In this document: positions 44,477 through 58,000 of the stretch, piece by piece
Layout of the letters: every line of letters begins with the position of its first letter
Numbering within the stretch: position 1 is the first letter of the stretch
Assembly (NCBI GenBank): GCA_950097015.1
Contig: CATNEN010000039.1
Location: forward strand, 20,515,501 to 20,579,500
DNA length: 64,000 bases
From: Macrostomum hystrix
Taxonomy: Eukaryota > Platyhelminthes > Macrostomidae
Direction: 5' to 3'
Made by a program: the position numbers and the translations under genes
Notes under the pieces: generated by a model
What the model saw: only the letters and a program-made list of their open reading frames with translations
Database searches by the model: none
What the model was told of the DNA's origin: nothing

Positions 44477-47400
44477 CTAATCCTCAGTTGTTTCGACGCC
44501 GCCAACTGCTAGACTACTATTATCGTCGCCGGCCGCAGATCCACCGTCGCTATCGCTGACCTCCGCGACGCCTTCGTCTGTTATTATACCGGAAGCTTCG
44601 ACATCGTTGTCGCACAGGTTAATCTCCTCGTCAATGTCCTTCTCTAATTCTTCGGACGCGGCTGTGTTACCCGAAGCCGCCGCGGCTGCAGCCGCCGAAG
44701 CTCCATCGTCGTCGTTGTCACTGTTGACCTCTGGCGCCGGCCCGGCGACCGCCTCCGAGGCGAATGTTGCCGCGTCCAACGATTCGCCAAGGCCGTCAAC
44801 TCCGCCTACAAGGTCGCTGTCGGCTTCGACATCGGCGTCAATGCCGCCGTTGGTTGGCGCCGGAGCTGAACTCGACGCTTCGAGGCGATCGCGAAGTTCG
44901 TTGACTATACGGCGCTGCTGGGCCGCCTCGGCTTCAAGGCGAGACGCGTGCCAGGTCAGGTCGCGACACTTCTGGTAGAAATTCGGAGCCCGGACCTGCG
45001 AGACACAAGGCATTTGCTTGTGAACTCAATTTATTCACAATCGATCCTCAATCTATTCACAATGGATCCTCTATCTATTCACAATGGATCCTCAATCTAT
45101 TCACAATAGATCCTCAATCTATTCACAATGGATCCTCTATCTATTCACAATGGATCCTCAATCTATTCACAATAGATCCTCAATCTATTCACCATGGAAC
45201 ATCAATCTATTCACCATGGAACATCAATCTATTCACCATGGAACATCAATATATTCACAATGAATCCTTAATCTATTATCAATGGAAACTCAATCCATCA
45301 CCAAAGGAAACTGAATTTATCCACAAGATTAATCCAAATTGGAATGTGGAACTAATGACTTAAGAAAAAACCTGAATCTACCAGCAAAAAATGAATAACT
45401 TTCAGCACTAACCTGAAATCGCAGCAGCAGGCAGTCATTGTCCAAGTAGCCTTCGCTATTAAGCAAATCTAGCCTAAAAAAGCGATTGTAGCCCCAGCAT
45501 TCTCCAATATCAAAGTCCGAAGCGAACTCTCGCACAATATTCCTAGTTGAATCTCTAGCAGCGTGGTGCACCATCTCTACGCGGTATTCGTATTTGCTAG
45601 TCTCGCTAAGGCCCGCCGTGAGTTCAAGGAATACAGACAGGTAGTTGCCGCGCACAACGCCGTTACCGTCCGGATAGACTTTGAGTCGCCAGCTCAGGCC
45701 GTGGACTAGCAGTGGCTCACTATAGACAGGATCTGCTCTCTGCTGCAGCTGGCTGAATTGTTCCAGACGGAATTCGTTGCCATCGTAGGGCGGCACAATC
45801 TCCGACTGGAATTCCGCTGGCACTGGCGCAGTCACCAGACTGCTGGACGGCTGGCTGTGCGGGTGGAAAGCATGCGGGGCGATGATTCTTGGATAGTTGG
45901 ATATTTGGACATCTGCCCTGACTTTCTCATCGTCAGGCAGTGTACACACTCACTGTGCCTTGGAGGTTGGTCCTCGAAGGCGTAAATTGCACGACAATCC
46001 CCCAAGCCTTCTCTCCGCGGCTGCGCCTCAAATTAATGTGGCCTCGCCGCGGAATCGAACTTCGGGATCTTGGTGCGAGAGGCAAATGCGTTAACCCCCG
46101 ACCCTCTTTGTTACCAGCTTACCAGCTTTGTTACCAGCTTACTAGCTTTGTTACCAGCTTTGCTACCAGCTTTGTTACCAGCTTTGTTACCAGCTTTGTT
46201 ACCAGCTTTGTTACCAGCTTTGTGGTCAGCTTACCAGCTTTGTTACCAGCTTTGTTACCAGCTTTGTTACCAGCTTTGTTACCAGCTTTGTTACCAGCTT
46301 TGTTACCAGCTTTGTTACCAGCTTTGTTACCAGCTTTGTGGTCAGCTTACCAGCTTTGTTACCAGCTTATATGCTTTTGGAGAATCCGCGTGTTTAGAGG
46401 GGATAGTTTGCTAGATTTGGGAAATTCCTCAACTTAGCAGGGATAATTTGCGAACTGAAGGACGCTTTGTTAGCAAACTGGGGGATGATTTACTAGCCTA
46501 CTTGGGGATTTCGACGACTTAGAGGGGAAAATTTTTTAAAGTAAGAAAGTTTGCTACAATTAATAAATAATCTTCCAGTTTTAATGGACACAGCAACTTA
46601 TAGAGGATAACTTGCTAACTAGGTAGTTGAAAAATTAAGTTAAAAAATGTTCCTCGCTCTTAGACAGCAGCAGCACTCACCGTCTAAAGTCGGCAATCAT
46701 GGCGAGAATGTCGGCCGACCGGTCAATCAGCTGACTGCGCGACAGAACTCGCACCTCATATTCGACACTATTTAGCAGCGACTCAAGCAATTCAGTCTCC
46801 TGAGCCAAGTGACCCCTTTGAGTCATCAGAGTGACAAGTTTGGATTTGAGCTGGCTCTCTAGCCTGGTAACAATGAGCTCCACAGCGTTGCGAATCTCGC
46901 GAACTCGCTCATCTTTGGCCTGCTTCACCGAGTCCATGTTTTTTTCCTGCGTAGGCGTATTAAAATATCGGAAATTTTTCTTGCATACTACTTGCACGCA
47001 TTTTAACAGTAGTATAGTAACAAAGATATTCTGTGTCTGCGAGGCCGCACTAATTTGGGGCGCGAGGCACATCAAACTGAACTACTGAGTTCATATTATT
47101 TTCCTGCGTAGGTGGACAAAAATAAAAAATGTTTCTTGAATACTACTTGCACGCATTTTAACAGTAGTATAGTAACAAAGATATTCTGTGTCTGCGAGGC
47201 CGCACTAATTTGGGGCGCGAGGCACATCAAACTGAACTACTGAGTTCATATTATTTTCCTGCGTAGGTGGACAAAAATAAAAATTGTTTCTTGAATACTA
47301 CTTTCACGCATTATAACAGTAGTATTGCTACGATTTTTTTGGCTACAAGGCTTGCATTAATATAGGACGAGTCAAAATATATCAATTTGCTTCACCGAGT

Positions 47401-49644
47401 TTTTTATTTCCTGCGTAGGCGAATTAAAATGCCGGAAAATATTGCTCGCATACTACTTGCATATACTTTTCAGTAGTGTAGGTTACAAAAGACTTTATTT
47501 GGCATTATCATAGGGCGCAGGCGCAGAGATAGCAAGAAGGCTTCGGGGGGATTTTAAACAGTTATTTAGCTATTTAGTTAGCACTTACCACTTCCTGAAT
47601 GAAAGAAATCAATTCCGAATTGCGCCGTTTCAATTGATCCACTTTCTCCTGGATGCGCAGTACGTGCTGCTCGTAGACTCGCTCCAATGGCTGGAATGCG
47701 TGCTCGGCGTGCTGGGCGTCGAATAGGGCGCAGCGGTGACAGACGGCCACCTGGCAGGTCTGGCAGTACACAGTCAGGCGCTCTTTGTGACTCTCGCATC
47801 GGTCGCTGCTGCGCGCGTCGCATGGCGAGCTCAACGGCTGCGAGGCCTGCGACTGCCGGGGCCCAGACTGCGAGCTCAGCTGCTGCTGCTGCTGCTGGCT
47901 TTGAAGCTGGTCTAATTGACTAGTTACCTCGTCTGCCCAACGACAAATGATCAAATCTTGAACGTGCAAAGGTGACCTGCATGAACAAATTATATTCAGT
48001 TACTTTGCAAACGATTCATTATTAGGGAAATTCCAGTGTGGGAAGATTCCAGTTTAGGAAGATTCCAGTGTGGGAAGATTCCAGTTTAGGAAGATTCCAG
48101 TGTGGGAAGATTCCAGTTTAGGAAGATTCCAGTTTGGGAAGATTCCAGTTAAGGAAGATTACAGTGTGGGAAGATTCCAGTTTAGGAAGATTCCAGTTTA
48201 GGAAGATTCCAGTTTAGGAAGATTCCAGTTTGGGAAGATTCCAGTGTGGGAAGATTCCAGTTTAGGAAGATTCCAGTGTGGGAAGATTCCAGTTTAGGAA
48301 GATTCCAGTTTGGGAAGATTCCAGTGTGGGAAGATTCCAGTTTAGGAAGATTCCAGTTTAGGAAGATTCAGTTTGGGAAGATTCCAGTTTAGGAATATTC
48401 CAATTTGGGAAGATTCCAGTTAGGAAGATTCCAGTTTAGGAATTCCAGATTCCATTTTCAGGAGATTGGCTATGTTCTGAGACGGGTAAAAAGATTTGGA
48501 TTTTGGCAAGCTTATTAATTTCAAATTCAAATCTAAACTCCAAGACTTTGGAAGAATTTGACTTGAAAATATTACAGCCTGGGGAGATTTTACTTGTAAG
48601 GATTTCTACTTCTATAGTGTTGCTTGCTAATTTTTATAGGATTCAGTTTTTTTAAATTAGGTCAAAATATTTCAAGCTTTAAAAAATAGCATTAAACATA
48701 CCGACAATGTGGGCACTGTGGTCGCTCTGTAAGCCAACGCTAGAAAAGATTTGTGAAAATTGCAATAAATATTAATGATATAAAATAATTAAATCTTTGA
48801 GAGAAGATTTAAATACAAAAATATTTCCCAACTTACTCTAATGCAAACAGAGCAACAAAGTTTTGAGCACTGGGGACATAGCCTAGCATCTCTAAGTCGC
48901 TCCATGCAGATAAAGCAGCGGAACACTTCTGCCAGACTCTAAAAGTAGTTAATAAAAGCATTAATAAAAATTGTTCATCCCCAGTGTACATTGGCTTTCA
49001 TGTGGTTGATAATTTTGGTTCAGAAAAATGAATATATAAATATATGTATAGTTTAAAAAAACTTGTCTAAGATGAGAATCATGATAATCAGACATGTGCT
49101 TGCTGCTATTTTATAATTCCTTATAGTTAATGTTTCATACCAGCCCACCAGTAATTAGATTTTTACTTAGCTATAGTTATTGCTTGCTTTTTAGTCAGAC
49201 CATAGGCCTAACAATGAATTACTTAGGAGCCTATAAGATTAAATATATAAACAAAAAATTATTGCACACAATCTGTGAGCTAGTGGCTAGCCAAATTTTC
49301 AACAATACAATTTTTGGTAATGCTTGATGATTTTAGTTTGGTATTTTTTAAAATATAGCTTTTATCTATATCTATATAAGTATATGATAATTTATACACA
49401 TTAGGCCTATGGCTGATATAGGACAGTACAACACATAATTTTTATTGTAGTTGTTCTTATGTACATATCACACTTAACTTACAATGAAAATCCCTGCAAT
49501 CAAGTTTATATTTTTCTAACAACTAAATGCTACACTAAAAGATAGCTAGCCGGATATTTAAAGCAAATGTGAAGAACAACTTACCTCAAGTCCATCCTCG
49601 GCTGATCTAGCAGTTGACCTGATTGAATCTAAAGATTTTGCCAT
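44477..49644 (-). CDS. TRIM37: TRIM37 E3 ubiquitin ligase
   Basis: Seven minus-strand exons: 49585-49644, 48837-48938, 48702-48739, 47589-47976, 46681-46946, 45413-45854 and 44477-44995; 604 residues, frame closed. RING finger at 28-66 ([17 protein letters not shown], then C49, C52, C63, C66), a Gln run at 94-99, B-box at 127-159 (C127..H130..C138..C141..C146..C149..H156..H159), coiled coil ~165-283 containing [16 protein letters not shown], and a TRAF/MATH domain ~290-432 ([40 protein letters not shown]). This order with MATH is unique to TRIM37. TRIM37 ubiquitinates targets such as histone H2A and restrains centriole and PCM assembly; it is also peroxisome-linked (vertebrate knowledge). The C-terminal tail is Ala-rich and very acidic, ending TTED, and is far shorter than in human TRIM37 (964 aa). 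Exon 5's acceptor edge has been duplicated three times in intron 4. Confidence 0.96.
45030..45310. repeat. Minisatellite, ~22-bp unit, TRIM37 intron 6
   Basis: Unit ATTCACAATGGATCCTCAAT plus CT, about 12 copies, decaying toward the exon 6 side, where GGATCC becomes GGAACA. Confidence 0.92.
45905..46095 (-). mobile_element. tRNA-derived SINE, family A, TRIM37 intron 5
   Basis: On the minus strand: TTTGCCTCTCGCACC, an excellent B box GAAGTTCGATTCC, GCGGCGAGGCCACATTAAT, GGCGCAGCCGCGGAGAG, GTCGTGCAATTTACGCC, CCAACCTCCAAGGCACAG, then GTGTACACTGCCTGACG. It is followed by the 12-bp array. The SINE 3' end lies within about 50 bp of the TRIM37 exon 6 acceptor (45856-45855). Confidence 0.83.
46110..46370. 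repeat. Minisatellite, 12-13-bp unit, TRIM37 intron 5
   Basis: Unit TTGTTACCAGCT(T), about 20 copies, with two GTGGTCAGCTTACC variants that mark a duplicated block. It abuts the SINE head. Confidence 0.93.
46936..47525. repeat. ~155-bp tandem duplication carrying the edge of TRIM37 exon 5
   Basis: Units start at CTGCGTAGG near 46948, 47105, 47262 and 47412. On the minus strand each begins with the acceptor CCTACGCAG. The two units nearest exon 5 are nearly identical (for example TACTTGCACGCATTTTAAC), and divergence grows away from it. Confidence 0.88.
48020..48445. repeat. Minisatellite, 16-bp unit, ~27 copies, TRIM37 intron 3
   Basis: Unit TTCCAGTTTAGGAAGA alternating with TTCCAGTGTGGGAAGA, between exons 3 and 4 (intron 47977-48701). 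Confidence 0.95.
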
Positions 49645-52025
49645 TAATATGGCTTGTTGGATAAAATGTTAAATGCAGCAAAAAGTTTTTAAAGGTCAGT
49701 ATCCCAGTTAAGTTTGATAGCTGGTGTGTTGTGTTTTTTATTTTAAACTTAAAGAATGCTAAGTTTTAGATCAGAAGCACAGATGCAATAATATAATTTA
49801 TAATTAAATTGCTGTGAATTAGATAGCCGTAAAGGATTCCCTACTCAGAAATTTGTGTTACTAGTAGTCCTATATGCTAAAAGTATATAAAAGTAGTCCT
49901 ATATCCTAGCCGTAGCTTATTTTATTTATTGATTCTAGCAAATAAGACAAGCTTCTTTTTTAAGTTTCAATTATAAAACAGTAATAGGAGAGGGCCTGTA
50001 TATCAAAATAGCTGTGTAACTAACACAAGAGTTGAAATTTTCGGGTAAATTGTGTCGCTTAAAAATTTATATACGATAATTAACGATACATCACAGCACA
50101 AGCATGTGTAGATATGATATGTCTAGGAAAAATCTACAGTACTAAGCATTTAAAAATTAATTTTCCTAAGTAAAACACATTTACTTTATTAAATCTAAAG
50201 AAACTAAATCATCTATATCTTACAGACATATTTTAACTTTTTAATATATGTTTTATAGCATAATTTACATAATAAGCACATAAATACTTAGCAAAGTAAA
50301 CTGAAATTTTTATTATCGTGCACCCTGCCACCCCAAAGGCAACTTATTGACGATCGAGCTTTATCGACGTTAAAATGAGCCAATGAGTAGCTTCGAAATT
50401 AAGTAAAAAGGGAGAGGAGAGGAAAACACACAAAGTTAAACAAAAGCAAGAAAATTGGTTTTCGGAAATTTAATTTAATACTAATCGGTATTATTCAACT
50501 AAGTCTGCTTCATATATTTAGTGAGGCTTTGCACGATTCGTTTGCATAATGCTTATATGTATCAATCGCCGACGTCCGTGCTTAATTCTGTGTTTTCAAA
50601 AGCTTTTTTAAATTATTATACTTATTATAGCTAGTCCGCTTTTTGAAAAAGAAACTGCTATGAAAAGGAGGCAGTTTGTATTTCACGTCACGTGTTCTGC
50701 TCTTGCTTTGTAACAGCAGCTTTAGTTTACTAAATAAATAGATATCAGACTTAAAAATTTATTTCCTAACGGTGTTAAGACGATACAGACGTGTTAAACA
50801 AAAAGTACTATAGCGATTAGGTCTTGCTATTTTTTAATTAAACAAACATTATAGTTTTAAATCAAAACTGTTATAATTTTTTCAATGACTTTAGCATGTC
50901 AGAACAGTCTTTTTAAAATACTTGTATTAAAATTTGATATTAGAGGAAGTTAAAATGTTTAATTTCCGTCAAGAATTACAAAAACTTAATATAATAAGGT
51001 CACAATTATCTTTTCCGATTTTGCTGTTGTTTGATGAAACGTGATTATTTAATGAAGAAATTATTTTAAACCTCATTTTTAGAAAGGAATTTTTAGAAAG
51101 GAATCAGTTTTCTCTTTTTGTTAAATGTTACGAAATAAAAAAAGAAGCGAAGAAATAATCGTCCCTGATAAAATCAGTAACAGTCCATTATTTTCTAGAG
51201 ACTAGACTAAATGATTTCTAGCTGTAGAATTTGTATATAAGTTTATAGTCATCAGTGATAATGCATTATTTTATATGTAGCTAAATTTTGAAAGTCTGTA
51301 CTTAAGAGTTAAGTGATTTTTTTTATCCAGCTGATTTTGACAAGAATGACTTTACTTTTGCTATTTTTCTGGAGCCAAGCTAATTGATTTAATTTTTTTT
51401 GAATATTATCTACATAAATTTATGATCATATAATAGATAGCATGATTTTTTGTAGTCAAAATGTTTGTGTGTAATACAATTAAGATTATGTATATCTCTA
51501 ATTACATTATAGTCTGTACTCTATATTGTATTCCTTTATAGCTGTTTTGGTTATTACTATTTAATTTAGTGATGTCCACATTGACAATTTATGACAATAA
51601 CTTCAGCATAATATATAACAAATGATTAGAAAGTTGATATCTAAGAAAAATCATGATGAAATGTACCTAGAATTACCTAGTTATTTCAATTGTGTCTAGT
51701 ACAATTTTATATTTATTCAAAATATGAAAGATATGAATATAAATTGAAAGACATAGGGTAAATATAATTTTATGAGAATAGTCAATAGTCACTTAAGTTT
51801 ATGTTTAAGAAACACAGTACTATAATATATAATCATTTTGTATTTAAGGTGCATGTATCAACACTAAAGAAACACCAGATCAACATTAATTTTGACTAAA
51901 AAGTATTAATCACTGCATGCACTGATTTATTTGTTTGTTATAAAAATGACCTTTACTGTTTTCTTGTAATTTTTACAATATATTGAGTAATGTTTTTCTA
52001 TATAATATATTGATTGCATTTTCAG
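49645..52025. other. AT-rich spacer between divergent TRIM37 and contactin genes
   Basis: Head-to-head intergenic region of about 2.4 kb, probably holding both promoters. No coding exon, RNA gene or repeat recognised. Immediately before the contactin ATG is GATTGCATTTTCAG. Confidence 0.5.
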
Positions 52026-55000
52026 ATGTGGCCTTTACTTATATTGCTAGCATCATTTTTGTCTGAACCACTAGGCATAAGTGGTCAAAATTACTATTAC
52101 TGTGGTCCACCTGTCATCAACAAAACCTTGGATAGTGAGTAAAAAACATTTCAATGTAACAAGCACAGTATGCCAAATAATACATCATTTTCCTCCCATT
52201 GCATTTTAAACTAGGCTGCCCTAATGGCTGGGTGAAGTATGAGTCCAACTGCTATTTCATCAACCAGTATCCCTACATGACTTATGCCAATGCTGAGAAG
52301 GATTGCAAAGAGCGCTTTGGTCTACTGCTGCGCATCGATTCCAAGATACAATTCAATGGGATTGCCCAAATTCTGGACGAGAGATCTTACGACACTTCGG
52401 AGCCCTACTATACATCTGGTCAACAGGATGGCGCTGTGCGCTTTAAATATGTCTGGAACGGCCATCCAGCCGATTTAGCAGCCTGGCGAACCGAACTCTA
52501 CGACTACTGGATTGACGAGATTCCAAGAGAGGGCGACGGCAAACCGCCAGAGTCATGGGGCGATCGAACTTTTGCCCTGCTGGGGAACAATGGCGCCAAG
52601 TGAGTTAAAAATGGCATAATAAAATACTTAGTCTTATAGTCTTAACTGATAATCAATTGCTGGAAATTGACAAGGAAGATTGCATTGTTCAGTCCATAGA
52701 CTGGGGGCGCCACACCAACCCTAGATTAACCATTTAACAGCTGAGTGAACTGAAGCAATGCAGATTCAAGTGTTTTGCTAATGGGCGAAAATCGTTCGAG
52801 TAGAACCAAAAATCGAACCCCGGACCTTTTAGTTGCGAGTCAGACGCTCTAACCACTTGGCTAAATATATTAACTGACCTCCTACGCATTCAGGTGGGGC
52901 TTCTTCTTGCGAAATGGCACAGCGCTGAGGCCGTTCATCTGTCAGGCGAATGCAGCCGCCCTGTCTGCAGCCATCGGCAGTCAGCGCGGCTTCGACTATG
53001 GCATTGTTGGCATCAACAATATTTTGCGAAGTCCGTGCATCCAATCCGAGCCAGAGAACAGTGTGTACTTTGAGAATACCAGAGCGGGCAGTTCGGCTAC
53101 CCCATCAACAGCCGTGTTCCAGTGCCAAGCCTACGGAAATCCGCAGCCTAAGTACACCTGGTACAGATTTAGCACCAATATGCAAAAGATAAAGATTGAT
53201 CCGCTGACACAGCCACAGTACAGTATCACTAATGGCAAGCTTACCATCAACCAGGTGGAATCGTCTCGCGACTCGGGTAATTTTTTAATTGTTGCGTTTA
53301 TGCATATAGTCTAGATAAAGCCTTAAAATATGCTAGGTGAGATGCTACTGGCTAGGTGAGATGCTACTGGCTAGGTGAGATGCTACTGGCTAGGTGAGAT
53401 CCTACTGGCTAGGTGAGATGCTACTGGCTAGGTGAGATGCTACTGGCTAGGTGAGATCCTACTGGCTAGGTGAGATGCTACTGGCTAGGTGAGATGCTAC
53501 TGGCTAGGTGAGATGCTACTGGCTAGGTGAGATCCTACTGTCTGGGTGAGATGCTACTGGCTAGGTGAGATGCTACTGGCTAGGTGAGATGCTACTGGCT
53601 AGGTGAGATGCTACTGGCTAGGTGAGATCCTACTGTCTAGGTGAGATGCTACTGGCTAGGTGAGATGCTACTGGCTAGGTGAGATCCTACTGTCTAGGTG
53701 AGATGCTACTGGCTAGGTGAGATCCTACTGGCTAGGAGAGATGCTACTGGCTAGGTGAGATCCTACTGGCTAGGTGAGATCCTACTGGCTAGGAGAGATG
53801 CTAAGCTCATGCAAAACTTCGCACTTGTACCCCCGCCAGGTAATTACGCGTGTGAGGCCACAAACGACATTGGTTCCGTGATGAGTCGGCACGCCGCTCT
53901 AAAGTTTGGCATCCTGCCAATATTTCCCAAATCATCGCAGGAAACCATAGAGAGAAACGCCTTCCAATTCGCCAATATCGAGTGCAAACTATCGGATAAC
54001 AGCAATCCCAGGGATCTGTTCCTATTCATGTTCTATTTTAGCGCAATAGCTCCGCCTGCCGGTGATATTCGCGAGGTGCGGCCGGACTTTCGATCAAACC
54101 TGTTCGTCTCGCAGTCCACGGGTAGGCTGTACTTTAGTGAAGTCACCTCCAACGATCAGGGCTATTATTACTGCCAAGTGGCCGTGTCTGTTGGCGTCAG
54201 CAGTCAGGAGAAGGGTCCGAACATCTACCTGAAAGTAAACACTGGCGGCGGTGATGAGATCAGTGTCATGGTTGCTGACGGCTTCCCGGCCCATGTTCCA
54301 AAGAGTCCGCTTCGCGGCGAAACAGTCCGCCTAGAGTGCGTCGGCTACGGCCCCATAACTCGCTACAGTCAGCCGCTTATTTATAGGTGAGCGCCGATTG
54401 TTTTAATTGAATTAGCGCCGTATGTAGTGCCGTCTGGTTTCAATGATTAGAAAAGGAAGATACTTATAAAGAGAAAGGAGAATTACTGGCATCATAAGAG
54501 AGGAGATAATATGATCAAAAAAAAGGGGTGATGTTATCATAAGATAATAGTAGCTAATATGATAAGAAAGGGGAGATACAATGACCAGAAAAGGCGTATA
54601 AAGTGAATAGAAAAAATGGGTATATAATGACCAGAAATAAGGCGTATACAATGACCAGAAATAAGGCGTATACATTGATCATAAATAAGGCGTATACATT
54701 GATCATAAATAAGGCGTATACATTGATCATAAATAAGGCTTATACATTGACCAGAAAAAAGGCGCATATAATGACCAGAAATAAGGCGCATATAATGACC
54801 AGAAATAAGGCGCATATAATGACCAGAAATAAGGCGCATATAATGACCAGATATAAGGCGCATATAATGACCAGAAATAAGGCGCATATAATGACCAGAA
54901 ATAAGGCGCATATAATGACCAGAAATAAGGCGCATATAATGACCAGATATAAGGCGCATATAATGACCAGAAATAAGGCGCATATAATGACCAGATATAA

Positions 55001-58000
55001 GGCGCATATAATGACCAGATATAAGGCGCATATAATGACCAGAAATAAGGCGCATATAATGACCAGAAATAAGGCGCATATAATGACCAGAAAAAGGCGT
55101 ATACATTGATCAGAAATAATGCGCATATAATGACCAGAAATAAGGCGCATATAATGACCAGAAATAAGGCGCATATAATGACCAGATATAAGGCGCATAT
55201 AATGACCAGAAATAAGGCGCATATAATGACCAGATATAAGGCGCATATAATGACCAGATATAAGGCGCATATAATGACCAGAAATAAGGCGCATATAATG
55301 ACCAGAAATAAGGCGCATATAATGACCAGAAAAAGGCGTATACATTGATCAGAAATAATGCGCATATAATGACCAGAAATAAGGCGCATATAATGACCAG
55401 AAATAAGGCGCATATAATGACCAGAAATAAGGCGCATATAATGACCAGAAAAAGGCGTATACATTGATCAGAAATAATGCGCATATAATGACCAGAAATA
55501 AGGCGCATATAATGACCAGAAATAAGGCGCATATAATGACCAGAAATAAGGCGCATATAATGACCAGAAAAAGGCGTATACATTGATCAGAAATAATGCG
55601 CATATAATGACCAGAAATAAGGCGCATATAATGACCAGAAATAAGGCGCATATAATGACCAGAAATAAGGCGCATATAATGACCAGAAAAAAGGCGTATA
55701 CATTGATCAGAAATAATGCGCATATAATGACCAGAAATAAGGCGTATACAATGACCAGAAAAAAGGCGCATATAATGACCAGAAATAAGGCGTATACATT
55801 GATCAGAAATAAGGCGCATATAATGACTAGAAATAAGGCGCATATAATGACCAGAAATAAGGCGCATATAATGACCAGAAATAAGGCGCATATAATGACC
55901 AGAAATACGGCGTATGCAATGGAGATACAGTCATAATTCAGTAACGAAGTAACGATCCAGCTAGAAGTAACGATTCAGCATCCGCACACCAGGTGGCGCC
56001 GTGTTGGCCGCGAGATACCCAGAAAGAGTTTCTGGGGCGATGTCTTCAAGCGAGTGCTGGTGATTCCAGACGCCCAAACGGAGGATAGCGGCGCCTACGA
56101 GTGTGAAATCGAGGACGGCAATAGGCGAACCAGCGGCTACAAGAGGCTACAATTGAGCATCAACTCCGGGCCGTATTTTGTTCGCCGACCATACGATCTA
56201 ATCGTTGACGAAGGCACCACTCAACGATTCGACTGCAAAGCTGGCGGCACGCCGCCACTTAGCTACGCGTGGTTTCGCGGTGACAGCCTTAAAACTGAAT
56301 TATTAGAGAACATACCCAGCCTAGATAAGAGCCGCTTCGAATGGGACGTTGCTGGTAATCAGCCCTACTTAAAGATTACCAACGTCCAGCCTGGCGACTC
56401 CGCCTCCTACGGTTGTCGCGTTACTAACAGCTACGACACAATCTACGGCTTTGCTGAACTCCGCGTGCTTAACTTTGCTCCAACATTCTATAAGAATCCG
56501 TCTAGCATGGAGTCTGGCCTAGTTGGCAAAGTTGTCTACCTGCCTTGCGACGTCGAGGGTGCGCCGGAACCAACGAGAACTTGGCGATTCAAGGGAGCGG
56601 ATATTGCCGTTGTTAGGGTTATTGAACAGGTGAGCTTGTGAGGGCAGTACTTGGCACTTATTAGATGACGAGGTAAAGTTACTCCCGCCGTTTACCTGAT
56701 ATTTTTATTTTCATTATTTTCAGCCTGATCGACAGTGCCCGCCATCAGCCAAGTATTGCCTGTTGCCCAGCGGTAAGCTGCAGATTCAACAACTGGTGGC
56801 AGCTGACTCTGGTGATTATTCCTGCGTTGCCACCAATAGTGGCGGCACGGCTAATAATTCCGTCTCGCTGACTGTCGCTGAGCCGTTGGCCTTTGATTTT
56901 GCACCGGAGAATCGTTTAGTGCTAGTTGGCAGCACCGTTGACCTGCCCTGCCAGCTGAAGGCCACTGCAGCCAATCTGGATACCAACTATATGTGGAAAT
57001 TTGAGGGCATGGAGATTCTATTTGGCCGCTACGACTTCGACGCCAGGCGCTACGAAGAGACGCAGTTCTATAGGCCCTACAAAAAAGATTTTGGCACCCT
57101 GCGCATCTCCAATATTCAATACGACTACGAGGGTGAGAATCTAATCAAATTTATGACCTGTAACGATTTCTTATGCAACAAATTGAGTCCTCGCAGTAAG
57201 AGCCCGTTCATACGGCAGTGAGCCAATTCAGGCCGAGAGTCAAAATATATTTAAGTTTAACAGAGCGATAAGGAAGGGGGTTGGTTAGAAGGGTAACATC
57301 AAGGACTTCTATAAATAGCATCTATTCAGGGGTCCTTGGGTAACATGTGCGCGGACTGGCCAGAGGTAAGAGATGAAACGCAGGGGAAGGAAAGAGAGAC
57401 GAGGTGAGAGCCAATCAGAGCCGAGAGAGAAGATAAGGCTAATAAATAAATTGAACAGGCAGGGGGAGAGAGGAGAGAGTACATTAAGAGGGCGCGCGAA
57501 ATGAGAAACCAGGGAGAAGTTAATACATGACCTACAAGCGGGCAGTTGTAGCATTGTGACTTGAAGGTCGTGGGTTCGATTCCAGACTCAACTAAACCAA
57601 TTTTGTGAGCTTTAGCATTGATTAATTTAGTTCACGCAGCTGTTGAATGGCTAGTAGTATTAGCTGGGGGTAATCGAGGGTGGCGTCAGTGACCCCCAGT
57701 CCATGGGTTGAACAGCCGTACGCAGCCTTCAGATGCGCCTGGCAATAATAATTATTTAGGCAATGGCACACCATTTGGTGACCTAGACCGGCAGCCAGCG
57801 AGGAGGCCATTCTGCCCATTTCGCTGACTCCCGAGCACATACACGCACAGATACCGCACGCGCGCACAGATACCGTACGCAGGCACTCGCTCACACAGGT
57901 GTGTCCATCTGCCCTGGCTTTCTCATCGTCTGGCAGTGTACACTCTACTGTGCTTTGGAGGTTGACCCTCAATGGCGTTAATTGCACGACAAAGCCCCCA

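Noticed and set aside
52685-52865. Functional tRNA gene
   Set aside because: A and B boxes are present but the predicted acceptor and anticodon stems do not pair, and the sequence continues into a body shared with other SINE copies.
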